NCBI GenBank assembly: GCA_039028695.1
Contig: JBCCHN010000155.1
Coordinates: 1 to 12,157 of the forward strand
Length of the DNA stretch: 12,157 nt
Origin: JANQKX01 sp039028695
GTDB taxonomy: Bacteria; Pseudomonadota; Alphaproteobacteria; Kiloniellales; Kiloniellaceae
Direction: 5' to 3'
Part shown: one piece after another, positions 6,538-12,157 of the stretch
Layout of the letters: the number at the start of each line of letters is the position of its first letter
How positions within the stretch are numbered: position 1 is the stretch's first letter
The notes under the pieces: generated by a model
What the model was told of the DNA's origin: nothing
What the model saw: only the letters and a program-made list of their open reading frames with translations
Databases searched by the model: none
Translations under genes and position numbers: made by a program

Positions 6538-7743
6538 ATGGAATTAAGACCCATGAAAAATGACCAAAAGGCCATGTCTTACCGACCTCAGACCCAACTG
6601 GTCAGGGGCGGTCAGATGCGCAGTCCTTTTGAGGAAACGGCGGAAGCGCTTTATCTCACCTCCGGCTATGTCTATGGCTGTGCGGAGGATGCCGAAGCCG
6701 CCTTTAAGGGCGACTTGGATCGCTTTGTTTATTCCCGTTATGCCAATCCGACCATTTCGATGTTCGAAGAGCGTATGCGCCTGATGGAAGGGTCCGAGGC
6801 CTGCCGCGCCACGGGCAGCGGCATGGGGGCCGTCTTCACCTCCCTTCTGAGCCTGACAAAGGCCGGGGACCGGGTGGTTGCATCCCGGGCTTTGTTCGGA
6901 TCGTGCCTCTTTATCATCACCGATCTTTTGCCGCGCTACGGGATCGAGACGGTCCTGGTCGACGGGACCGACCTGAACCAATGGGAGGCTGCTTTAGCCC
7001 CCGGCGCGGCCTGCGTTTTCATCGAAACACCGGCCAACCCCACCCTGGAGATCATCGACATCCGAGCGGTCTGCGACTTGGCCCACAAGGTGGATGCCAA
7101 GGTGGTCATCGACAACGTCTTTGCGACCCCGCTGCTGCAAAAGCCCTTGGACCTAGGCGCCGATGTGGTGGTCTATTCCGCCACCAAGCATATTGACGGG
7201 CAGGGCCGCGTTTTGGGTGGTGTTATCCTGGGAACGGAAAAATACGTTCTGGACGAATTGCAGCCCTTCACCAGGCACACCGGCCCGGCCATGAGTCCCT
7301 TTAACGCCTGGGTCCTGTTGAAGGGCCTGGAGACATTGGACTTGCGGGTCGAGCGGCACTGCCGAAATGCGACGGCGATTGCCGAGTTTTTGGAAAAGCA
7401 GCCAGGTGTAGCTCGGGTCCTCTATCCCGGCCTTGAGAGTCATCCTCAAGCGGCGCTGGCCCGCCGGCAAATGGCCGGCCCCAGTTCCCTGGTAACCTTT
7501 GTCTTGGAAGGGGGTAAGCAGCGCGCCTTTAAGTTTCTCAATAGCTTGCGGCTGATCGACATCTCCAACAATCTGGGTGACTCCAAAAGCCTGATCACCC
7601 ATCCGGCCACCACAACCCATCAGCGCCTTAAACCTGAAGAAAGGGCAAGCATGGGGATCGGCGACGGCATGGTCCGCCTATCCGTGGGCTTGGAGGATGC
7701 GGAAGACCTGAAAGAGGATCTGTTCCAGGCCATGCTGGCCTAA
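6538..7743 (+). CDS. metZ: O-succinylhomoserine sulfhydrylase
   Basis: This is a 401-residue PLP enzyme of the Cys/Met metabolism family that makes homocysteine from O-succinylhomoserine and sulfide, bypassing cystathionine. It shows YRPQTQLVRGG near the N-terminus (typical of MetZ), SRYANPT (66-72) contributing to the PLP phosphate site of the neighbouring subunit, the ATGSGMGA region (91-98), FIETPANPTLEI, the PLP-ring Asp192 in VIDNVFATP, and the Schiff-base Lys217 in SATKHIDGQGR. The C-terminal SLGDSKSLITHPATTTH-like stretch is present, with NNLG in place of the usual start. The ATG at 6538 is used, but no strong Shine-Dalgarno is visible; ATGs at 6553 and 6574 are possible and change only the first 12 residues. 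It lies downstream of the rhodanese and ends 8 bases from the convergent methionine synthase gene. Cystathionine gamma-synthase or O-acetylhomoserine sulfhydrylase are alternatives but fit the N-terminus less well. Confidence 0.88.
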   Translation: MELRPMKNDQKAMSYRPQTQLVRGGQMRSPFEETAEALYLTSGYVYGCAEDAEAAFKGDLDRFVYSRYANPTISMFEERMRLMEGSEACRATGSGMGAVFTSLLSLTKAGDRVVASRALFGSCLFIITDLLPRYGIETVLVDGTDLNQWEAALAPGAACVFIETPANPTLEIIDIRAVCDLAHKVDAKVVIDNVFATPLLQKPLDLGADVVVYSATKHIDGQGRVLGGVILGTEKYVLDELQPFTRHTGPAMSPFNAWVLLKGLETLDLRVERHCRNATAIAEFLEKQPGVARVLYPGLESHPQAALARRQMAGPSSLVTFVLEGGKQRAFKFLNSLRLIDISNNLGDSKSLITHPATTTHQRLKPEERASMGIGDGMVRLSVGLEDAEDLKEDLFQAMLA

Positions 7744-7751
7744 GCCCAGGT

Positions 7752-8801
7752 TTAAACAGATTTGGCAGCCTGGCAGAGGACCGTCAGTTTTTCGATTGCC
7801 AAAGCCCGGGGCAGGAACCCGAGGCCGCAATCGGGGGCGGCGATGAGGCGTTCTGCTGGCAGGTGATCCAAAGCGGCCGAAAGGCGCGCTCGCACCTCAT
7901 CGACCGTCTCGACCCGGCTATTTGCGATGGTAATCGCGCCAAAGGCGATGATGGTGTTCTGGAAGTGATCCAAAAGGGCCAGGTCGTTATGGCGATGGGC
8001 GTCTTCTAAAGAGACAACGTCCGTACGGCTTTCGTCCACAGCCCTGGCGATGTCGAAATAGCTTTGCGGATCTGCTTTGAGATAATCGGTTTGGTCTAGG
8101 TAGTTCGGGTAGCCGCAGCACATGTGCATGGTTTTGGTGACATGATCAGGGACACCCTGCCAGCACCGCTCCAGATTTTCGACACCGTAGTCCAGAGCAT
8201 TTTGCGGGTAACGGGCAAAGACTGGTTCATCCACTTGAACCTGCTGGCAGCCCGCGTCCACCAGGGCCAGAATTTCCTGGTTCAACGCATCCGCCAAGTC
8301 TCGGCCAAGGCGGGCCTTATCGTCATAAAAAAGGTCCGCTGTGGTGTCGGTGATGGTCATGGGGCCGGGAAGGGTGACCTTTACCGGTTTGTCCGTCGCT
8401 TTTTGGGCCGCCTTCCAATCATGGGGCAAAAAGGGATCTTTAGCCTTAACGGGCCCAACGATAGAGGGCAGGTCCACTTCCAGCGCACCCTGTCTCAGGG
8501 AACGATGGGTCAAGGTGTCAAAGTCAAAACCCTTGAGGTGCCGGCAATGATAGTGAATATAATTCTCCCGGCGCACCTCGCCGTCCGTAGGGACGTCAAC
8601 GCCGGCGTCGACCTGATCGGTGATCACGTCTTGGGCCGCCCGAACAAAAATCTCCTCGGCGGTTTCCCCCATGCCCTGAAGATTTTCCTCGTAGCTAACG
8701 GTTGCCTCGCTGCATTCCATGAGGCCAGGCTTGAACCAATCAATAATCGGCACGTAGTCGGGCTTTGGGTAAGCGCCGATGGTGGTGGTCAAGAGGGGCA
8801 T
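7752..8801 (-). CDS. MetE-type cobalamin-independent methionine synthase, C-terminal-domain-only form
   Basis: This 349-residue protein matches the catalytic C-terminal half of MetE (about 755 residues in E. coli), which methylates homocysteine. It starts with TTTIGAYPKP, equivalent to the MetE TTTIGSFPQT segment. It then shows TDGEVRRENYIHY, LPGPMTI, VDEPVFAR (Asp191, Glu192) and the zinc site His226 and Cys228 in MHMCCG, probably Glu266 and Cys325 in APDCGLGF. The N-terminal folate-associated half is absent. Folate-independent 'core' methionine synthases of about this size are known (core-MetE and the MesA-D families), and the methyl donor differs between them. The partner MesX is not seen here. 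GAGGA sits 9 bases before the ATG. Placement tail to tail with metZ supports a methionine role. Another methyltransferase of this superfamily cannot be excluded. Confidence 0.82.
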   Translation of the reverse strand: MPLLTTTIGAYPKPDYVPIIDWFKPGLMECSEATVSYEENLQGMGETAEEIFVRAAQDVITDQVDAGVDVPTDGEVRRENYIHYHCRHLKGFDFDTLTHRSLRQGALEVDLPSIVGPVKAKDPFLPHDWKAAQKATDKPVKVTLPGPMTITDTTADLFYDDKARLGRDLADALNQEILALVDAGCQQVQVDEPVFARYPQNALDYGVENLERCWQGVPDHVTKTMHMCCGYPNYLDQTDYLKADPQSYFDIARAVDESRTDVVSLEDAHRHNDLALLDHFQNTIIAFGAITIANSRVETVDEVRARLSAALDHLPAERLIAAPDCGLGFLPRALAIEKLTVLCQAAKSV

Positions 8802-8811
8802 GGGATTTGGT

Positions 8812-8892
8812 CCTCGCGCTGGTCACAGTGATTGCAGGTCTCGGCTTGATTGCATGTCTCAACGGGCGACTCCACGCAATTGGGCCGAGGTC
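8812..8892 (-). promoter_or_regulatory. Candidate structured 5' leader (RNA regulator) of the methionine synthase gene
   Basis: Read on the minus strand, CUCGGC pairs with GCCGAG (8889-8884 with 8845-8840). After a 3-by-3 internal loop, AUUGC pairs with GCAAU (8880-8876 with 8853-8849), giving a two-part stem with a roughly 22-base loop. A second copy of the TGCAATCA repeat (8836-8829) offers an alternative partner for the inner arm. CCUCG (8890-8886) can also pair with CGAGG (8816-8812), which contains the Shine-Dalgarno. Alternative structures that expose or hide the ribosome binding site are typical of riboswitches. It does not match the SAM-II or SAH consensus as I remember them. Confidence 0.4.
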
Positions 8893-8931
8893 ATGCTAGC
8901 ACTACCCCATGATAGAACAGGGAAAAAGCGG

Positions 8932-9585
8932 TTATTGTGATGCCAGTTGAGACGCTTTTTGGGAGAGGCTATCAATCAAATGATCGATGCCATGATTTTT
9001 TAAAACCGCGGAGTATTCGGACCTCTTGGTGGCCAGTTCGCTGATCCGACCGTCCAGCAGCACATCCACCACATGCCATTGACCGTCGGCTTCTCGAGTC
9101 AGGTAGTTAATCTCCACGGGTTCTCCGTCGCTTTTGATCAGGCGGTTTTGAACCATCACAGTTCCCGACCGACCAGGCGCCTGACCGGTAACTTGAAAAT
9201 TTTCTCCACTGTAGCCGGAAAATCGGTTGGCGAAGGTGGCGACGCTCAAATCGGCAAAGGCGTCGGAATAGGCCTGCTGTTGTTCTGGCGTCAAGTCGTT
9301 CCAGGCCCGCCCGATGGAGGTTTTGGCCATGAACGGAAAGTCGAAAATTCGCCTCAATTCTGGGTCCAAACGATCATATCGGCCCTCGAATCCAAGCTCA
9401 TCTGCGTTTTGCATAACCTCCAGCAAGAGGGCATTGAGACCTTCAATCTCAGAACTGGGTGCAGTTTCATCATTCGCCCATGTCGGCACGGCAATGACTA
9501 AGGCGATGAGCGCGAGAACGCCGAGGCCCCTTTTTAGACAGCGATTACCATTTTTTGGAGAGCTTTTGTTGGGGGCGATCTTCAA
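8932..9585 (-). CDS. hpnM: HpnM/MlaC-type (Ttg2D family) exported lipid-binding protein
   Basis: This is a 217-residue periplasmic protein of the MlaC/Ttg2D family, which carries lipids between membranes in ABC-linked transport. HpnM is the hopanoid-associated branch. After a basic N-terminus, a signal peptide core GVLALIALVIAVPTWA ends near Ala37. The mature part contains the family features LDPELRRIFDFPFMAKTSIGRAWNDLTPEQQQAYSDAF, then VQNRLIKSDGEPVEINYLTREADGQWHVVDVLLDGRIS. The reading frame is open further upstream to 9729, but there is no ATG before residue 55 or so. The start at TTG 9585 is chosen because it has AAAGGA 9 bases upstream (9595-9600) and gives a normal-length signal peptide. 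The gene is divergent from the nucleotidyltransferase-hpnA-hpnH run, which supports HpnM over MlaC; no mlaBDEF genes are in view. The methionine synthase gene follows on the same strand after 130 bases. Confidence 0.8.
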   Translation of the reverse strand: MKIAPNKSSPKNGNRCLKRGLGVLALIALVIAVPTWANDETAPSSEIEGLNALLLEVMQNADELGFEGRYDRLDPELRRIFDFPFMAKTSIGRAWNDLTPEQQQAYSDAFADLSVATFANRFSGYSGENFQVTGQAPGRSGTVMVQNRLIKSDGEPVEINYLTREADGQWHVVDVLLDGRISELATKRSEYSAVLKNHGIDHLIDSLSQKASQLASQ

Positions 9586-9764
9586 AACCCGGTTTCCTTT
9601 GCCATATTTTCTATGATTTTTGGATTCAAACTTATATTTTTTACAGAAACCTTTTACAGCGATAGGTTTCGTAGCTTGGCCAGGCTCGTTACACGTTGTT
9701 GAGGACGTAAGTTCGTGCTTTGGGAGCAACCATCGTAGATGTGGGATTTATCGGGAATTTTGCA

Positions 9765-10529
9765 ATGAGAGCCATGATCCTGGCCGCCGGACGCGGCCTT
9801 CGGCTGGAACAGTCCGATCCTTTGCCGAAGATCCTGTTATCCTTTGGCGGGAGGACACTTTTGGCGCGCCATCTGGAGATTCTGGATCACCACGGGGTCA
9901 CTCAAGTCGACATCGTGGTTGGGCATCGGGCCCAGGATGTGCGGGACGAAGTGGCTCGGCTTGGAGCCGGCCCTATGGTAACCTTTCATCGAAACGACCG
10001 ATACCATATGGGCTCTATTATTTCGCTTTGGACCCTTGGTGCGCCCTTGCTTTCGGGCGAAGAGGTCCTCTTCATGGACGGGGACGTGCTCTATGATCAT
10101 CGGGTTCTGGCCGCACTATGTGACCGGCCCGAGGGGGATTATTTTTTGATGGATCGTAAAATTGAAGAGGGGGAAGATCCAGTCCGACTTTGCTTTAAGG
10201 ACGGAGTCTTGGTGGATTTTCATAAACGCCCGGAGAGGCCTCATGACTGGTGGGGTGAATGGATCGGATTTGCCCGCTTTGCAGCGCCGACGGCTCGTGC
10301 CGTGTTCCAGGCGGCTGACCACCATATGACGGCAGGTCGGCACGACGAGATTTACGAATCGGCCATGCGTGACGTGCTGCTGCAAGCCGCACCGGGCGCT
10401 TTCCAAGAGGTTGATGTAACCGGGCTGCCTTGGGTGGAGATCGACTTTCCGGAAGACTTAAGGCGCGCCCAGCAAGAGGTTTGGCCGCGCCTTTCGTCTC
10501 TTGCGGCCTTACGCCGGCGGCAGGGTTAA
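9765..10529 (+). CDS. Nucleotidyltransferase, phosphocholine/sugar cytidylyltransferase-like
   Basis: This 254-residue enzyme has the NTP-transferase fold that activates a phosphorylated alcohol or sugar with a nucleotide. The signature MILAAGRGLRL (4-14) with PLPKILLSFGG (19-29) binds the nucleotide. DIVVGH (49-54) is the next strand, HMGSIISLW (81-89) resembles the LicC-type segment, and MDGDV (104-108) provides the metal-binding Asp105 and Asp107. WGEWIGFARF (163-172) and VEIDFPEDL close the active site as in the phosphocholine cytidylyltransferase group. There are no hexapeptide repeats, so it is not a bifunctional GlmU type. ATG 9765 is chosen because MRAMILAAG is the family's normal beginning and GGGA lies about 8 bases upstream; the in-frame TTG at 9720 is unsupported. 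The stop lies 7 bases before hpnA, so the two are cotranscribed. Its substrate may relate to a hopanoid or phospholipid head group, which is inference. Confidence 0.82.
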   Translation: MRAMILAAGRGLRLEQSDPLPKILLSFGGRTLLARHLEILDHHGVTQVDIVVGHRAQDVRDEVARLGAGPMVTFHRNDRYHMGSIISLWTLGAPLLSGEEVLFMDGDVLYDHRVLAALCDRPEGDYFLMDRKIEEGEDPVRLCFKDGVLVDFHKRPERPHDWWGEWIGFARFAAPTARAVFQAADHHMTAGRHDEIYESAMRDVLLQAAPGAFQEVDVTGLPWVEIDFPEDLRRAQQEVWPRLSSLAALRRRQG

Positions 10530-10536
10530 CGCGCCG

Positions 10537-11535
10537 ATGACCCACCTGGTCACGGGAGCCACCGGGTTTGTCGGCGCGGCTGTTGTACGATCTCTGTTAA
10601 AGCGAGGAGAAAAAGTCCGGGTCCTGGCCCGCCCCAATAGCGATCGCCGAAATCTGGCCGGCTTGAACGTTGAGGTGGCCGAGGGCGACCTTTTGGATCC
10701 GAACAGCCTGGCGTCGGCTGTCAGCGGGGTGGAAGGCCTTTTCCATGTGGCGGCCGATTACCGCATTTGGGTGCCTGATCCTGAACATATCTATGCGGTT
10801 AACGTGGCGGGGAGTCGCAGCCTCATGAAGGCGGCCCTTGAGGCGGGGATTTCTCGAATTGTCTATACTAGTTCCGTGGCCACCTTGGGCCTGACCGGGA
10901 GTGACCTGCCGGCGGATGAGGACACCCCGGTAGCCGAAAGTCACATGATCGGCCACTATAAACGCTCGAAGTATTTGGCTGAGGAGGCCGTCAAGGAGAT
11001 GGTTAAGCAAGAGGCGCTGCCGGCGGTGATCGTCAATCCCTCTACACCCATCGGACCCCGAGACGTCAAGCCGACCCCCACGGGCCGCATGATCGTGGAA
11101 GCAGCCTCGGACAAGATGCCGGCCTATGTGGAGTCCGGCCTTAACCTTGTGCATGTGGATGATGTGGCCGAGGGGCACCTTTTGGCCTACAACAAAGGGA
11201 CGGTCGGGGAGCGTTACATTTTGGGCGGTGAAAATCTGGCCCTTTCGCAAATTTTTGGGGAGGTGGCGCGGATTCGTGGTCATAAACCTCCAAAAATCAG
11301 CTTGCCTCAGGGGTTGCTAATGCCCCTGGCCCACATAGTGGAGGCCTGGGCACGCCTAACAAAACCCGCCAAAGATCCCTTTTTGACCGTGGATGGTCTT
11401 AAAATGTCGCGCAAGTTAATGTATTTTTCCCACGCCAAGGCGGCATCACAGTTGGGTTATCAGCCCCGCCCGGCCCTGGATGCGCTAAAAGACGCCATTG
11501 AATGGTTCGATGAACAAGGTTATGTGAAGGGGTAA
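10537..11535 (+). CDS. hpnA: Hopanoid-associated NAD-dependent sugar epimerase
   Basis: This is a 332-residue extended short-chain dehydrogenase/reductase. The NAD(P) motif GATGFVG is at residues 7-13, the SDR serine lies in VYTSSVATLG, and the catalytic Tyr141 and Lys145 lie in HYKRSKYLAEE. VNPSTPIGPRDVKPTPTG and LNLVHVDDVAEGHLLAYNKG are strongly reminiscent of HpnA, a protein encoded in many hopanoid clusters and presumed to act on a sugar of the hopanoid side chain; its reaction is not firmly established as far as I know. The ATG at 10537 is preferred because the protein then begins MTHLVTGATG, placing the Rossmann motif correctly; CAGGG lies about 11 bases upstream. The in-frame TTG at 10501 would overlap the preceding gene. 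hpnH follows after 95 bases, which strengthens the assignment. Confidence 0.88.
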   Translation: MTHLVTGATGFVGAAVVRSLLKRGEKVRVLARPNSDRRNLAGLNVEVAEGDLLDPNSLASAVSGVEGLFHVAADYRIWVPDPEHIYAVNVAGSRSLMKAALEAGISRIVYTSSVATLGLTGSDLPADEDTPVAESHMIGHYKRSKYLAEEAVKEMVKQEALPAVIVNPSTPIGPRDVKPTPTGRMIVEAASDKMPAYVESGLNLVHVDDVAEGHLLAYNKGTVGERYILGGENLALSQIFGEVARIRGHKPPKISLPQGLLMPLAHIVEAWARLTKPAKDPFLTVDGLKMSRKLMYFSHAKAASQLGYQPRPALDALKDAIEWFDEQGYVKG

Positions 11536-11576
11536 GGGGCTTAATTCAGCCTGAGCGCGTGTGTTTGAAGCTTTTC

Positions 11577-11597
11577 TGGAGTACAATCTAGGCTCCA
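11577..11597. promoter_or_regulatory. Short dyad ahead of hpnH, possible promoter
   Basis: TGGAG (11577-11581) and CTCCA (11593-11597) are perfect inverted arms around a 11-base loop. The loop begins with TACAAT (11582-11587), which resembles a -10 box, but no convincing -35 lies at the usual distance. It may give hpnH a separate promoter or be chance. Confidence 0.25.
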
Positions 11598-11630
11598 TGA
11601 CCGACTTACCTTGGTTTTGAGGAGAATCCC

Positions 11631-12157
11631 GTGGCGGTTCCGGTAATCCAACAGGTTCGCGTGGCGGCCTACATCATGAAGCAGCGGTTTCGCGGCAATG
11701 CGCGCTATCCGCTGGTCTTGATGTTGGAGCCGTTGTTTCGCTGTAACTTGGCCTGTCCGGGCTGCGGCAAGATCGACTATCCGACGCCGATACTGAACCG
11801 GCGTCTGTCTTTGGAAGACTGCATCCAATCGGTCGAGGAATGCGGGGCGCCGATCGTCTCAATCCCGGGGGGAGAGCCCCTCATTCACAAGGAAATGCCG
11901 CAGATCGTTGCCGAGTTGGTCAAGCGAAAGCGCTTTGTCTACCTTTGCACCAATGCCATGTTGCTGGAAAAAAAGATCGACGAGTACAAGCCCACGCCCT
12001 ATCTCACCTTTTCCGTTCATCTTGACGGCTTGGAGGAAGAGCATGACCGGGCGGTCAATCAAAAGGGCGTCTTCAAAAAGGCGGTTAATGCCATAAAGTT
12101 GGCGCGTGACAAGGGTTTCCGTGTCAATATTAATTGCACGCTTTTTGATAATGCCCA
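11631..12157 (+). CDS. hpnH: Adenosyl-hopene transferase, B12-type radical SAM protein (truncated by window end)
   Basis: The first 175 codons are present and the frame is open to the right edge. HpnH adds the 5'-deoxyadenosyl group to diploptene, the first step in making extended C35 hopanoids. The sequence begins MAVPVIQQVRVAAYIMKQRF, followed by YPLVLMLEPLFRC and the radical SAM cluster Cys38-x3-Cys42-x2-Cys45 (CNLACPGC) with GKIDYPTPILNRRLS. It continues with SIPGGEPLIHKEMP, where GGEP is the SAM-binding motif, FVYLCTNAMLLEKKIDEYKP and FSVHLDGLEEEHD. These stretches match HpnH closely. The GTG at 11631 is chosen because GAGGAGA (11619-11625) precedes it by 5 bases and the protein then starts as HpnH does. 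It presumably belongs with hpnA in one operon, although the 95-base gap could hold another promoter. The rest of the protein cannot be checked. Confidence 0.92.
   Translation, partial: MAVPVIQQVRVAAYIMKQRFRGNARYPLVLMLEPLFRCNLACPGCGKIDYPTPILNRRLSLEDCIQSVEECGAPIVSIPGGEPLIHKEMPQIVAELVKRKRFVYLCTNAMLLEKKIDEYKPTPYLTFSVHLDGLEEEHDRAVNQKGVFKKAVNAIKLARDKGFRVNINCTLFDNA

Noticed and set aside
7744..7751. Shared bidirectional terminator between metZ and the methionine synthase gene
   Set aside because: Only 8 bases separate the stops, and no GC stem followed by a T run is visible there.
8124..8831. 235-residue plus-strand open frame
   Set aside because: It lies opposite the methionine synthase gene, whose motifs are unmistakable. 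The plus-strand translation shows no recognisable motif.
10597..11283. 228-residue minus-strand open frame
   Set aside because: It is antisense to hpnA and rich in His and Arg as expected from reading GC-rich coding DNA backwards. It shows no family motif.

Overview
The window looks like chromosomal DNA from a moderately GC-rich alphaproteobacterium, probably a member of the Rhodospirillales. This rests on gene content (hopanoid genes hpnA and hpnH beside an HpnM/MlaC-type protein, metZ paired with a rhodanese, and a flavoprotein plus MoaD-like pair of the kind found with tungsten aldehyde oxidoreductases), not on a marker gene. I see no rRNA, tRNA, insertion sequence, CRISPR array or phage gene. 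No stretch longer than about 300 bases lacks a gene.

Left part (1-4940). The last codons of an upstream gene lead into a translationally coupled pair: an FAD/NAD(P)H oxidoreductase (59-1324) and a MoaD/ThiS-type sulfur carrier ending in Gly-Gly (1324-1575). A small uncharacterised gene lies tail to tail with them (1585-1851, minus). Next is an aromatic amino acid lyase homologue (1954-3504) that lacks the Ala-Ser-Gly triad from which the family's MIO cofactor forms and has also lost other catalytic residues. It ends on top of the stop codon of a convergent N-acyl-D-amino-acid deacylase (3501-4940, minus) with all expected metal-site residues.

Middle part (4941-8931). A 253-base intergenic region dense in perfect inverted repeats precedes a membrane-anchored coiled-coil protein of unknown function (5194-5922). 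A sulfur/methionine block follows: a single-domain rhodanese (6089-6511), O-succinylhomoserine sulfhydrylase metZ (6538-7743) and, convergent to it, a half-length MetE-type methionine synthase (7752-8801, minus) that has the zinc-site residues but no N-terminal folate-type half. Together these could move sulfur into homocysteine and then methylate it. The leader of the methionine synthase gene can form a long hairpin with alternative pairings that reach its ribosome binding site, so it is a candidate RNA regulator.

Right part (8932-12157). This is the edge of a hopanoid locus. An exported HpnM/MlaC-type lipid-binding protein (8932-9585, minus, probably starting at TTG) is divergent from a cytidylyltransferase-like sugar/choline nucleotidyltransferase (9765-10529), hpnA (10537-11535) and hpnH (11631 to the window end, truncated). 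The nucleotidyltransferase sits 7 bases before hpnA and is not one of the standard hpn genes, which suggests a link to head-group activation.

The best candidates for undescribed biology are the MIO-less lyase homologue, the folate-domain-less methionine synthase with its structured leader, the dyad-rich region at 5012-5121, and the nucleotidyltransferase in the hopanoid operon.
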